A stretch of 29,488 nucleotides of DNA from an uncultured Eubacterium sp. (GTDB taxonomy: Bacteria; Bacillota; Clostridia; Peptostreptococcales; Anaerovoracaceae): contig CALBGO010000039.1 in assembly GCA_937894585.1 (NCBI GenBank), positions 1 through 29,488 on the forward strand. The letters run 5' to 3'. The position numbers were made by a program, and so were the translations under genes. The notes under the pieces were generated by a model, which was given only the letters and a program-made list of their open reading frames with translations, did not search any database and was not told the DNA's origin. This document shows, piece after piece, positions 7,186-15,899 of this stretch. How positions within the stretch are numbered: the stretch's first letter is position 1; the number at the start of each line of letters is the position of its first letter.

Positions 7186-7770
7186 TTAACTGTAGGCCTT
7201 TATAATTTCTTCTGCAACGGTTTTTCTTGAAATGCAGCGATCCATTGCCTGTTTCTCCAGATAACGATGAGCATCAGATTCACTCATCTGTAACTTGCTG
7301 ATTAATATCCATTTTGCTTTATTGACCAGTCGAATTTCAGCCATTTTATCTTCAATGGAGATTGATTTCTTCTCAAATTGTCTAAGACGCTCTCTTGCGC
7401 TTTCAAGCCAACTGAGGGCATAAATCAATGTCAGCTTTGAAATGGGTTTTGGAAGTGTGAAGACGCCATATTCAGAGACCTTATCATGAATGGTTGCGTG
7501 AATATCATTATCTATCAGAAGCAATACCGCAGATTGCAGGGGAGTACTGGCATTAATTGCAAAGAGTTCTGCAGAATCATCCGGCAGTGGAGCATTGATG
7601 ATGATAAAATCAAATGATTTTTGAGATAAGGCTCTTTTTGCAGAGTTGACATTTGTAGCTGTGCAGACTGGATTGTATCTTGCTTTTGGAAGAAGAGCAA
7701 CAAAGGCGGATGTGAATTTGTCCGATGCAGACACGATTAGTATGCTGTAGACATGTTCTTTTAAAGTCAT
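7186..7770 (-). CDS. ANTAR-domain transcription antiterminator with degenerate receiver
   Basis: A 194-residue protein with an N-terminal CheY-like fold (about 8-120) and a C-terminal ANTAR three-helix RNA-binding domain (about 128-192, with KAKWILISKLQMSESDAHRYL and SRKTVAEEI). ANTAR proteins bind paired hairpins in nascent RNA and prevent termination. The receiver is degenerate. The phosphoacceptor position in IIINAPLPDD is Asn59 instead of Asp, and the acidic pair after the first strand (usually VDD) reads VSAS, so control by phosphorylation is unlikely. It follows glnA by 28 bases with AAAGGAGG before its ATG, so they form one operon. This resembles the glnA-nitR pairing known in solventogenic Clostridium. 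Nitrogen or glutamine control is inferred; no clear ANTAR dual hairpin was found next to glnA. Confidence 0.85.
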   Translation of the reverse strand: MTLKEHVYSILIVSASDKFTSAFVALLPKARYNPVCTATNVNSAKRALSQKSFDFIIINAPLPDDSAELFAINASTPLQSAVLLLIDNDIHATIHDKVSEYGVFTLPKPISKLTLIYALSWLESARERLRQFEKKSISIEDKMAEIRLVNKAKWILISKLQMSESDAHRYLEKQAMDRCISRKTVAEEIIKAYS

Positions 7771-7798
7771 CTGATACCTCCTTTGTTTTTACAATTAA

Positions 7799-9013
7799 TT
7801 ATCTGCTATTACAGTAAATTTTTAATATGGCATCCGGGATATGCTCCCTGATAAAGTCACTTCCATTTGCCAAAACACATGCGGATTTAAAATCCTTCGG
7901 CAAGGGTTCGAAATCTGCAAGGATATCAGCATCAGCAGTATAAAAGTTGATGTCAGCAGGTTTAGGAAGTGGGAGCCTTTTCTGGATTCCATAAAGACTG
8001 GCATGTATCATTAATGCAAATGCCAGATAGGAATTGGCTGAAGGATCTGCAGAGCGGAGTTCCGCACGTCGGTATTCGCCCAAAGCGGCAGGCACTCTTA
8101 TGAGTTGTGAACGGTTCTCAGTGGACCACGAAATATACTCCGGTGCCTTGTTGTTCCCAAATCGCTGATAGGAGCTTTCCACCGGGTTCAGAAAAAGTGT
8201 CATGTCCGTGATTTTTGCAAGGATGCCGGCAATCATAAAATCCATATTGTCAGTATGATCGGCAGATTTAACGGACATGTTAATGTGAAATCCGTTTCCG
8301 GGTTTATTTTTTAGAGGTTTTGGGCTGAAATCAGCATATAATCCATTGTGATAGGCGATTGTTTTAACTACAGTCTGAAATATCACAGCGTGATCGGCAG
8401 CAGTCAGAGGATTGGAATAGCGAAAATCGATTTCATTCTGGCCGGGGCCTTCTTCGTGATGTGAACTTTCAGGGCGGATTCCCATCTGTTCAAGGGTCAG
8501 ACATATTTCGCGCCGGATATTTTCACCTTTATCTTCCGGCGCAATATCCATATAGCAGGCATTGTCATAAGGTTCTTTCGTAGGGTTTCCGTTAAGATCA
8601 AGTTTAAAAAGATAGAATTCCTGCTCTGCACCGAAGAAAAAATGAAAACCTTTTTTTTCTGCATCTTGAACAGCTCTTTTTAAAATAGAGCGGGAATCAC
8701 ACTCAAATGTCCTCCCATCCGGATAAGAAATGGCGCAGAACATGAGAATTACACGGCCGTGTTCCGGTCTCCACGGAAGAGGCATTAGAGTACCAGGATC
8801 GGGATGAAGAAGAAGGTCGGAATGTGTTTCATCTCCGAAGCCTTTGATTGCAGATGCATCGACAGCAATCCCATATTCAAAGGCACGATGAAGTTCCCCG
8901 GGCATAATAGATATGTTTTTCTGTTTGCCGAATACATCACAAAAGGCAAGGCGGATAAATTTCACATCCTCCTCCTGTACATACTGTATGACTTCTTTTT
9001 CTGAATAAATCAT
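7799..9013 (-). CDS. glnA: Glutamine synthetase, class I, short form
   Basis: Makes glutamine from glutamate, ammonia and ATP. The 404 residues are about 40 fewer than the common class I-alpha enzyme. Core motifs are present: GAEQEFYLF (128-136, metal-binding Glu130 and Glu132), HHEEGPGQNEIDF (185-197), GNGFHINMS (239-247), and the STENRSQLIRVP and YRRAELRSADPSAN stretches that bind ATP and glutamate. The adenylylation loop is absent, as expected in Firmicutes. It forms an operon with the ANTAR gene and is divergent from the purine operon, whose guaA, pyrG and purF products all use glutamine. The start codon ATG 9013 is supported by GCAGGTAAG upstream, a modest ribosome binding site. A related ligase acting on another amine is possible but less likely, given the conserved glutamate-binding arginines. 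Confidence 0.87.
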   Translation of the reverse strand: MIYSEKEVIQYVQEEDVKFIRLAFCDVFGKQKNISIMPGELHRAFEYGIAVDASAIKGFGDETHSDLLLHPDPGTLMPLPWRPEHGRVILMFCAISYPDGRTFECDSRSILKRAVQDAEKKGFHFFFGAEQEFYLFKLDLNGNPTKEPYDNACYMDIAPEDKGENIRREICLTLEQMGIRPESSHHEEGPGQNEIDFRYSNPLTAADHAVIFQTVVKTIAYHNGLYADFSPKPLKNKPGNGFHINMSVKSADHTDNMDFMIAGILAKITDMTLFLNPVESSYQRFGNNKAPEYISWSTENRSQLIRVPAALGEYRRAELRSADPSANSYLAFALMIHASLYGIQKRLPLPKPADINFYTADADILADFEPLPKDFKSACVLANGSDFIREHIPDAILKIYCNSR

Positions 9014-9078
9014 AGTCTTACCTGCTTTCTATTAAAGTTTGCAATCTGAATTCTCAGCGCATCAACTAGTTTTCTACT

Positions 9079-9084
9079 ATTATA
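9079..9084 (-). promoter_or_regulatory. glnA extended -10 promoter
   Basis: On the minus strand the sequence TATGCTATAAT gives a perfect -10 with an extended TGC. The -35 at the expected distance is poor (CAGTCA or AGTCAA), so activation or reliance on the extended -10 is likely. The leader is only about 58 bases. Confidence 0.6.
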
Positions 9085-9150
9085 GCATACCTTTTAAAGT
9101 TTGACTGCATTTAATATAAAAAGATAAATCAGTGAATATAAAAAGATAAA

Positions 9151-10719
9151 GTTAGTGTAAAATAATGATGTGGTTTTTTCAAAAAAAATATAGAGGTTCA
9201 CAAATTGTAGTAGAATATAGCTGTTACAAAAAAACTATACAAGGAGTGACCTCTATGAAAGATATTATACACTATATTGCAGACGAACTGGTAGAAAAAG
9301 TTTTGGAAAACTTCAAAAATACAAATATGCACCTTAATGACCTATGCGAGCTGCTGCTTGCGGACTGCAAAGAAGCTGCCTGCAAGCTGACGGAAGCCTA
9401 TGCACAGGCATGCAATCTGCAACTTCGCCAGGACAAAGCCGGCAGAAGAAATCGTTTGTCCATTCGGGAAAAGAATCGGGAAAGAATCGTTTTAACCGAG
9501 ATTGGAACCCTGCATATCCCAAGAGACTATTACTATGATAAAAAGACCAAGCAGTATCTGTATCCCTTAGATTTGATGCTGGGTTTAGAAAAGTATGAGA
9601 GAGTGCTTGCTTCTGTAAAGGCAAAACTGGTAGAAACCGCAGCCAGCGTTTCCTATGCAAAAAGCGCACAGCTGGTAACCGGCGGAGCTGTCAGCCGCCA
9701 AACTGTGCGAAATCAGATTTTACACATACAAATCCCGCAGCTTCCGGCTGAGGGAGAAAAAAGGAGATGCGAGGAATTACATATCTTCGCAGATGAAGAC
9801 CATGTCCACCTGCAGAAACCGGGGAAAGAAAAGGGAAAAAAACATCAAATCGTCCCGCTGATCACAGTCACAGAAGGCATAGATACAAACAAGAAGCGCC
9901 ATCATACAAAAGAAGCAAAGTCTTTTGTAGATGAAGATTTTGATACAAAGAGGCTATGGCAAACCGTATCAGGATATCTTAGCAAAAGATATGATTTGGA
10001 AAGCTTAGAGCATATTTACATACATGGAGACGGAGGGAGCTGGATTCAGAATGGACCGGAGGAATATGCGCAGACAGAGCATGTGATAGATGGCTTTCAT
10101 TTTGAAAGAGAATTGAAACGGATCAGTGGCTATTACAAGAAGAAGCAAGTGAGACAAAAGATTGGATATTTACTTACGAAAAAAGAAAGAAAAGACCTTG
10201 CAGAGAAGTATCTGCAGGAACTTGCAGAAAGTGCGGAAGATGAGAAGATCAAAGAAAAAACAGAGCAGTTCGGAACATATCTAAAGAATCATTGGGAAGC
10301 GATCAAAAAAAGAAGGAAAAAAGATATGCCGGGAAGCTGTACAGAAGGACAGGTGAGCCATTTGCTGTCGAAACGGTTCAGCCGGGATCCAATGGGCTGG
10401 AGCAAGGTAGGCCTTGGGAAATTAAGTGCAGCAAGGATCCACTTAAAGAATGGAGAAAAGTTGGGGGCAGAAAACTTCCAAGAAAAAAAGGAAAGCTGGA
10501 CATACAGCGCTTATGCAGAACAGCTGATGCAGGAAGTACTGCATAAAACATATGACTGGAGTATTACGGAAGAAAGGACTCCAATGATTTATGATTTAGC
10601 TAGCGGAACACAACAGGTACTCAGACAGATCGGTACATATCGAAATTTATGGAATTAAACACAGTCTACAATCAGTGAATCTTTGTCAACTAAAAACTAC
10701 ACAACAACTTGACACGACC
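9151..10719 (+). mobile_element. ISLre2-family insertion sequence, complete
   Basis: The element is 1569 bp and carries one transposase gene. Its ends are imperfect inverted repeats: 9151-9178 matches the reverse complement of 10692-10719 at 19 of 28 positions, including GTGT near the tip and a shared GTTTTT inside. It is flanked by an exact 9-bp duplication, AAAGATAAA, at 9142-9150 and 10720-10728, the size usual for ISLre2. The exact duplication and open frame suggest a recent insertion. It lies between the divergent glnA and purC promoters. Confidence 0.88.
9255..10658 (+). CDS. ISLre2 family transposase (UPF0236)
   Basis: A 467-residue transposase counted from ATG 9255, which has AAGGAG at 9241-9246. 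An upstream in-frame ATG at 9165 would add 30 residues but has no ribosome binding site and lies within the terminal repeat region. Features match the UPF0236 family: a basic N-terminal region with a TEIGTLHIPRDYYYD stretch, a central catalytic region with IHGDGGSWI and HVIDGFHFERELKRI that includes probable DDE acidic residues, and a C-terminal KVGLGKLSAARIHLKNG stretch. The frame is uninterrupted, so the element may still be active. No accessory genes are present. Confidence 0.88.
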   Translation: MKDIIHYIADELVEKVLENFKNTNMHLNDLCELLLADCKEAACKLTEAYAQACNLQLRQDKAGRRNRLSIREKNRERIVLTEIGTLHIPRDYYYDKKTKQYLYPLDLMLGLEKYERVLASVKAKLVETAASVSYAKSAQLVTGGAVSRQTVRNQILHIQIPQLPAEGEKRRCEELHIFADEDHVHLQKPGKEKGKKHQIVPLITVTEGIDTNKKRHHTKEAKSFVDEDFDTKRLWQTVSGYLSKRYDLESLEHIYIHGDGGSWIQNGPEEYAQTEHVIDGFHFERELKRISGYYKKKQVRQKIGYLLTKKERKDLAEKYLQELAESAEDEKIKEKTEQFGTYLKNHWEAIKKRRKKDMPGSCTEGQVSHLLSKRFSRDPMGWSKVGLGKLSAARIHLKNGEKLGAENFQEKKESWTYSAYAEQLMQEVLHKTYDWSITEERTPMIYDLASGTQQVLRQIGTYRNLWN

Positions 10720-10735
10720 AAAGATAAATCAGTGA

Positions 10736-10764
10736 TTGACAAAAAAAGCGAACAGGTGTAAGAT
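10736..10764 (+). promoter_or_regulatory. purC operon promoter
   Basis: A perfect TTGACA (10736-10741), a 17-base spacer and TAAGAT (10759-10764). The -35 directly follows the second 22-bp repeat, so a protein bound there would touch polymerase. It lies 16 bases from the IS right end, but both hexamers are intact. Confidence 0.75.
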
Positions 10765-10779
10765 TATTTGCGTAAAGGC

Positions 10780-10830
10780 AAAGGCGTCTTTAAGTTTTAA
10801 GTGGACTTAAAGGTGTCTTTGACTTTTTTT
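10780..10830 (+). terminator. Attenuator-like intrinsic terminator before purC
   Basis: A 16-bp uninterrupted stem (with G-U pairs) forms between 10780-10795 and 10805-10820 around a 9-base loop, followed by seven T residues at 10824-10830. It lies about ten bases after the expected transcription start and 47 bases before purC. Read-through must occur for the operon to be expressed, so it is probably an attenuation site. No purine riboswitch aptamer is visible, and there is little room for one. Confidence 0.8.
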
Positions 10831-10876
10831 GCGTGAAAATACACAGAATATAACTTATTCAGGGAGGAAAATCAAA

Positions 10877-11596
10877 ATGCTGAAACATGAACAGCTATAT
10901 GAAGGAAAAGCAAAAAAGGTATTTCTGACAGAAGATCCGGATATCCTGATTGTAGCTTATAAAGATGATGCCACTGCTTTTAATGGTTTGAAGAAGGGAA
11001 TAATTGAGGGAAAAGGTTCGGTTAATAACCGAATGAGTAATCTGCTGTTTCAGAAGATCGAGGAAGAAGGTGTGCCGACTCATTATATTCGGGAGCTAAA
11101 TAATAGAGAAACGGCAGTTCGAAGGGTAGAAATAGTTCCTCTTGAAGTGATTGTGCGAAATACTGCAGCAGGAAGTTTTGCTAAGAGACTTGGAATTCAG
11201 GAGGGTATGGAGTTGCCGGAGTCTACTATTGAGTTTTCTTATAAGAATGATGAACTTGAAGATCCGTTTATCAACAGTTCTTATGCAAGAGCACTTCATA
11301 TTGCAGATTCAGATGAAATAGAGGTTATAAAGAAATATGCGTTTAAAGTAAATGATATTTTGAGCAGAGAGTTTCTTCGGGCAGGTCTTCGACTGATAGA
11401 TTTTAAAATAGAGTTTGGACGTTTTCATGGAAAAATTATTCTTGCTGATGAAATATCGCCGGATACATGCCGCTTATGGGATTCAGAAAGTGGAATCAGG
11501 CTGGATAAGGATCGTTTCCGGAGAGATTTAGGAAATGTGAAAGAGGCATATAATGAAGTTGCTGAGAGATTAGGATTAGAAACAAGGGAGGAGTAG
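10877..11596 (+). CDS. purC: SAICAR synthase (phosphoribosylaminoimidazole-succinocarboxamide synthase)
   Basis: Joins aspartate to CAIR with ATP, a middle step of de novo purine synthesis. From ATG 10877, with AGGGAGG at 10861-10867, the protein has 239 residues, the usual size. An in-frame ATG at 10829 falls in the terminator T-tract and has no ribosome binding site, so it was not used. Motifs are LYEGKAKKVF near the N-terminus (ATP-binding), KKGIIEGKGSVNN, VIVRNTAAGSFAKR, LIDFKIEFGR near 171-180 and LADEISPDTCRLWD near 188-201. It is the first gene of the nucleotide operon, three bases or so from purB. Confidence 0.96.
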   Translation: MLKHEQLYEGKAKKVFLTEDPDILIVAYKDDATAFNGLKKGIIEGKGSVNNRMSNLLFQKIEEEGVPTHYIRELNNRETAVRRVEIVPLEVIVRNTAAGSFAKRLGIQEGMELPESTIEFSYKNDELEDPFINSSYARALHIADSDEIEVIKKYAFKVNDILSREFLRAGLRLIDFKIEFGRFHGKIILADEISPDTCRLWDSESGIRLDKDRFRRDLGNVKEAYNEVAERLGLETREE

Positions 11597-11601
11597 CATT
11601 G

Positions 11602-13038
11602 ATGAGAACAGATATTTATCAGTCACCTTTGTGTGAACGATATGCAAGTCGTGAAATGCAGCATACTTTTTCAAATGATAAGAAGTTTACTACATGGAGA
11701 AAGCTTTGGATTGCGCTGGCGGAGAGTGAACAGGAGCTTGGACTTCCTGTTTCTGATGAACAGATTCAAGAAATGAAGTCTCAAATAAACAATATAGATT
11801 ATGTGAAGGCCATGGAATATGAAAAAGAACTTCGGCATGATGTTATGGCCCATGTGCATACTTTTGGAGATGAATGCCCCAAGGCAGCCGGTATTATTCA
11901 TTTAGGAGCAACTTCATGTTATGTAGGGGATAATACAGATATTATTCTTATGCAAAAAGCTTTGGTGCAGATTAAGAATCTGCTTTTGAATGCTGTGGAC
12001 GCTCTCAGCGAATTTGCAATGAAATATAAGGGGATTCCTACCCTTGGATATACACATTTTCAGGCGGCACAGCCGACAACTGTGGGAAAAAGAGCATGTC
12101 TTTGGATAAATGATCTGATTTTCGATATTGAACAGCTTGACTTTCAGCTGAATGCGTTAAAGTTGCTCGGTTGTAAGGGGACAACCGGAACAGGAGCCAG
12201 TTTCATGGAGCTGTTTGATGGGGACATGAATAAAGTAGAACTTCTGGAGAAGAAAATCGCAGAGAAAATGGGCTTCGCAGAATGCCAGAGTGTCAGTGGA
12301 CAAACATATACCAGAAAGGTTGATTTTGCAGTTTTACAGGTATTATCCGGAATTGCTCAGAGTGCATCTAAATTTTCCGGTGATATCAGATTGCTCAGTC
12401 ATCTGAAAGAGATAGAAGAGCCTTTTGAAGAAAAACAGATAGGCTCTTCCGCTATGGCATATAAAAGGAATCCTATGAGAAGTGAACGTATTGCTGCGTT
12501 GAGCCGTTATGTGATCTGCGATTTGCAAAATGCCGCAATAACAGCATCCTCCCAGTGGCTTGAAAGAACTTTGGATGATTCTGCTAATAAACGTATATCT
12601 GTTCCGGAGGCATTTCTTGCGGCAGATGCCATTCTTAACCTTTACATTAATATCATAAGAGGACTGAAAGTATATCCGGCCGTTATAAAGAAACATCTTG
12701 ATGCGGAACTGCCGTTTATGGCAACAGAAAATATTCTAATGTATTGTGTAAAAAACAAAGGCGGAGACAGACAGGAACTGCATGAGGCAATTCGAAAACA
12801 CTCAGTCAAGGCGGCAGAGCAGGTGAAACTATATGGTAAAAATAATGATTTAATAGATCGTATTAAAGCTGATGACTTGTTCGGATTAACCGGACCGGAA
12901 CTTGAAAGCCTGCTTTCGCCTGAGAAATTTACAGGCATGGCGGAATATCAGTGTGAAAAGTTTATTTCTCAAACAGTCAGACCGCTGTTGAAAAAAAATA
13001 AAAAGCGGATTAATGTTGAAGCAAAGATTAATGTATAG
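11602..13038 (+). CDS. purB: Adenylosuccinate lyase
   Basis: Acts twice in purine synthesis: SAICAR to AICAR plus fumarate, and adenylosuccinate to AMP plus fumarate. It thus serves both neighbours, purC (substrate for the first reaction) and purA (substrate for the second). The 478 residues place it in the long adenylosuccinate lyase subgroup. The fumarase-superfamily signature GSSAMAYKRNPM is at about 281-292, with GATSCYVGDN near 101-110 and TLGYTHFQAAQPTTVGKR in the middle of the protein. The start chosen is ATG 11602; a TTG directly before it could also serve. AGGGAGGAG at 11585-11593 supports it. Length and motifs show no defect. Confidence 0.95.
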   Translation: MRTDIYQSPLCERYASREMQHTFSNDKKFTTWRKLWIALAESEQELGLPVSDEQIQEMKSQINNIDYVKAMEYEKELRHDVMAHVHTFGDECPKAAGIIHLGATSCYVGDNTDIILMQKALVQIKNLLLNAVDALSEFAMKYKGIPTLGYTHFQAAQPTTVGKRACLWINDLIFDIEQLDFQLNALKLLGCKGTTGTGASFMELFDGDMNKVELLEKKIAEKMGFAECQSVSGQTYTRKVDFAVLQVLSGIAQSASKFSGDIRLLSHLKEIEEPFEEKQIGSSAMAYKRNPMRSERIAALSRYVICDLQNAAITASSQWLERTLDDSANKRISVPEAFLAADAILNLYINIIRGLKVYPAVIKKHLDAELPFMATENILMYCVKNKGGDRQELHEAIRKHSVKAAEQVKLYGKNNDLIDRIKADDLFGLTGPELESLLSPEKFTGMAEYQCEKFISQTVRPLLKKNKKRINVEAKINV

Positions 13039-13050
13039 GGAGGGAATTAT

Positions 13051-14328
13051 ATGCTTACATCAATTGTAGGGACAAACTGGGGAGATGAGGGAAAAGGCCG
13101 TATGGTTGATCTGCTCAGCGAAAAATATGATATTGTAGTCCGGTATCAGGGAGGAAACAATGCAGGTCATACTGTAATTAATGATAAGGGAAAATTTGTT
13201 ATGAACCTGATGCCTTCAGGAATATGCAGAGAGAATACAGTAAACATTTTAGGCCCCGGGGTTGTAATCGACCTGGAGCATTTATACGGCGAGGTAAGGA
13301 AGTTGACTGAAGATGGCATATCAGTGACGCCGCAAAATTTGAAAATCAGTGACAGAGCGATTATTTGCATGCCTTATCATAAGTTAATGGACTGCCTTGA
13401 AGAAGACAGACTGGGAGATAAGAAATTCGGATCTACACGCAGAGGTATTTCTCCGGTATATTCAGATAAGTATATGAAAAAAGCATTGCGTATGGGGGAT
13501 CTTTTGCATCTGCAATGCATGGGAGACAGATTAAAAGCTCTTGTTGATTGGAAAAATCTTACTGTAAAAAACGGGTATGGATATGAACCGGTTAAAACTG
13601 AAGAAATGCTTATATGGCTGCAGACCTATGGAAAATTCTTTATTCCTTTTATATGTGATACCACTGAATATCTGGAAAAGTCTATTTCTGAAGGAAAGTC
13701 TGTAATGTTTGAAGCTCAGCTTGGCGCTCTAAGGGATATTGATTTCGGGATTTACCCATATACCTCCGCCTCCACAACACTGGCGGCTTATGCTCCGATT
13801 GGTGCCGGTATTCCTTTCGTGAACATTGATGAAACCATAGGAATAATGAAAGCATATTCAAGTTGTGTAGGGGAAGGACCCTTTACTTGTGAGCTGTTTG
13901 ACGATGAGGCGAAACGACTTCGTGAAGCAGGCGGGGAGTATGGCGCAGCTACAGGACGTCCCAGAAGGGTAGGCGGTTTTGATGCTGTAGCTTCCAGATA
14001 CGGCACAAAAATGCAGGGCTGCACTTATGTAGCTCTTACTAAGTTAGATGTGATGACTTATATGGATAAGATACCGGTGTGTACAGCATATGAGGTAGAC
14101 GGACATAGAGTAGAAAAATTTCCTTCCTGCATAGAAGAGCTGAATAAAGCAGAGCCGGTTTATGAATATCTGCCGGGATTTCAGTGTGATATAAGTAATT
14201 GCAGGACAGCAGACGACCTTCCGAAAGAAGCATTGAACTATATACGATACATTGAAAAAGTAATTGAATGTCCGATAAAATATGTATCTGTCGGTGCTGA
14301 TCGTGATGCTTATATTGAGATGTTTTAA
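13051..14328 (+). CDS. purA: Adenylosuccinate synthetase
   Basis: Converts IMP, aspartate and GTP to adenylosuccinate, the committed step to AMP. The 425 residues are typical. GTNWGDEGKGRMVD near 7-20 is the GTP-binding and catalytic loop (Asp and Lys in GDEGKG), NNAGHT near 36-41 is the metal and IMP site, GSTRRGISP is near 128-136, and VGEGPFTCEL and TGRPRRVGGFD lie in the C-terminal half. The start has AGGGAGG upstream. It lies 12 bases after purB, whose product uses its output. Confidence 0.97.
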   Translation: MLTSIVGTNWGDEGKGRMVDLLSEKYDIVVRYQGGNNAGHTVINDKGKFVMNLMPSGICRENTVNILGPGVVIDLEHLYGEVRKLTEDGISVTPQNLKISDRAIICMPYHKLMDCLEEDRLGDKKFGSTRRGISPVYSDKYMKKALRMGDLLHLQCMGDRLKALVDWKNLTVKNGYGYEPVKTEEMLIWLQTYGKFFIPFICDTTEYLEKSISEGKSVMFEAQLGALRDIDFGIYPYTSASTTLAAYAPIGAGIPFVNIDETIGIMKAYSSCVGEGPFTCELFDDEAKRLREAGGEYGAATGRPRRVGGFDAVASRYGTKMQGCTYVALTKLDVMTYMDKIPVCTAYEVDGHRVEKFPSCIEELNKAEPVYEYLPGFQCDISNCRTADDLPKEALNYIRYIEKVIECPIKYVSVGADRDAYIEMF

Positions 14329-14341
14329 GAAAGGCGGCAAG

Positions 14342-15883
14342 ATGCAGAATCAGAAAATATTAATTCTAAATTTCGGCGGACAGTATGATCAGTTAATTGC
14401 CAGAAGAGTAAGGGAATGCAATGTGTATTGTGAAATAAAACCTTATGCTGTGACAATTGCAGAGATTCAGGAGTTTAATCCAATCGGGATTATTTTTACA
14501 GGAGGTCCGGACAGTGTGTATAAAGAAAACTCTTATCAACCTGCAGAAGGGATTTTCGAACTGGGTATCCCGATTTTAGGTATCTGTTATGGATGTCAGC
14601 TTCTTTCACATAGTCTGGGCGGTGAGGTTACAGCTGCAGAGGATGAAAATGCCAGAGAGTATGGAAAAACTATCACTTTTTACGATAATTCCTGTCTTCT
14701 GTTTGACGGATTGGGAGAAACGGGCATTTCCTGGATGAGTCATAGCGATTATATGAGGAAGATACCGAATGGTTTTAAGCTGGTCGCACACAGCGAAAAA
14801 TGTCCGAATGTAGCCATTTGCGACGAAGAACGGAGATTTTATGGAGTGCAGTTTCACCCTGAAGTAAATCATACCGAAAATGGCATTAGGATGATTTATA
14901 ATTTTTTATACAGAATTTGCGGTGCGAAAGGTGACTGGACAATGGAAGATTACATGCATCGCTGCATAGAAGAAATCCGCAGTAAAGTCGGTTCCGGCAG
15001 GGTACTGCTGGCACTGTCCGGCGGTGTAGATTCTTCTGTCTGCGCCGCATTGTTTGCTGAGGCAATAGGGCCGCGTCTTACCTGTGTTTTCGTAGATCAT
15101 GGTTTGCTTCGTAGAAATGAAGGGGATGAAATAGAAAGAGCGTTTGAAAAATGGAACCTTAATCTGATACGCGTAAATGTAGGGAAACGTTTTCTAAGCA
15201 AGCTGGCAGGAATCACAGAGCCTGAGCAGAAACGAAAGATCATTGGGAAGGAGTTTATTCGTATATTTGAAGAAGAGGGAAAGAAAATCGGCAGGACGGA
15301 TTTTTTGGCACAGGGTACTATTTATCCGGATATTATTGAATCGGGAAAAGAAGATGCTGAGGTTATCAAAAGTCATCACAATGTAGGCGGATTGCCTGAT
15401 TTTGTGGATTTTAAGGAAATTATTGAGCCTTTGCGGCTGTTGTTTAAGGATGAAGTAAGAAAGCTGGGAAGGCAGCTGGGACTGCCGGAATATATGGTCA
15501 TGCGTCAGCCCTTCCCGGGACCGGGACTGGCAATTCGTATCATAGGAGAAATTACAGAAGAAAAACTGGATATTGTCAGAGAAGCAGATTTTATTTTTAG
15601 GGAGGAAGTAGAGAAGGCAAATTGGGACAGACGGCCCAATCAGTATTTTGCAGTTCTTACTGATATGAAATCTGTCGGAGTTATGGGCGACGGTCGTACT
15701 TATGACTGGGCCGTTGTGCTTAGAAGTGTTACAACTGAAGACTTTATGACTGCTGACTGGTCAAGAATACCGTTTGAAGTACTCGACAGGGCATCCTGCC
15801 GTATTGTAAATGAAGTTGCACATGTCAATCGCGTATTGTATGATATTACGGGTAAACCTCCTTCAACTGTGGAGTTTGAATAA
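14342..15883 (+). CDS. guaA: GMP synthase (glutamine-hydrolysing)
   Basis: Aminates XMP to GMP using glutamine and ATP. The 513 residues are standard. The class I glutamine amidotransferase domain has nucleophile Cys82 in GICYG and His172/Glu174 in FHPEV. The ATP pyrophosphatase domain has SGGVDSS at 226-232, and the C-terminal dimerisation domain includes QPFPGPGLAIR. The ATG at 14342 was chosen because it gives the conserved start MQNQKILILNFGGQYDQLIARR, with AAAGGCGG upstream. A longer frame from 14282 would overlap purA and adds no conserved residues. guaB, which makes XMP, is not in the window. Confidence 0.97.
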   Translation: MQNQKILILNFGGQYDQLIARRVRECNVYCEIKPYAVTIAEIQEFNPIGIIFTGGPDSVYKENSYQPAEGIFELGIPILGICYGCQLLSHSLGGEVTAAEDENAREYGKTITFYDNSCLLFDGLGETGISWMSHSDYMRKIPNGFKLVAHSEKCPNVAICDEERRFYGVQFHPEVNHTENGIRMIYNFLYRICGAKGDWTMEDYMHRCIEEIRSKVGSGRVLLALSGGVDSSVCAALFAEAIGPRLTCVFVDHGLLRRNEGDEIERAFEKWNLNLIRVNVGKRFLSKLAGITEPEQKRKIIGKEFIRIFEEEGKKIGRTDFLAQGTIYPDIIESGKEDAEVIKSHHNVGGLPDFVDFKEIIEPLRLLFKDEVRKLGRQLGLPEYMVMRQPFPGPGLAIRIIGEITEEKLDIVREADFIFREEVEKANWDRRPNQYFAVLTDMKSVGVMGDGRTYDWAVVLRSVTTEDFMTADWSRIPFEVLDRASCRIVNEVAHVNRVLYDITGKPPSTVEFE

Positions 15884-15899
15884 GGAAGGATATTAAAAA

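Larger units (their letters stand above)
9114..10735 (+). repeat. 22-bp tandem repeat split by the insertion sequence
   Basis: The first copy, ATATAAAAAGATAAATCAG plus TGA, is at 9114-9135. The second begins at 9136, runs to 9150, is interrupted by the IS, and resumes with TCAGTGA at 10729-10735. Removing the IS and one target copy restores two perfect 22-bp repeats in tandem, abutting the purC -35 box and lying just upstream of the glnA promoter. The position suggests a shared operator; the binding protein is not known. Confidence 0.75.

Noticed and set aside
10736..10876. Purine (guanine/adenine) riboswitch before purC
   Set aside because: The conserved loop and junction bases of the purine aptamer are absent, and only about ten bases separate the transcript start from the terminator.
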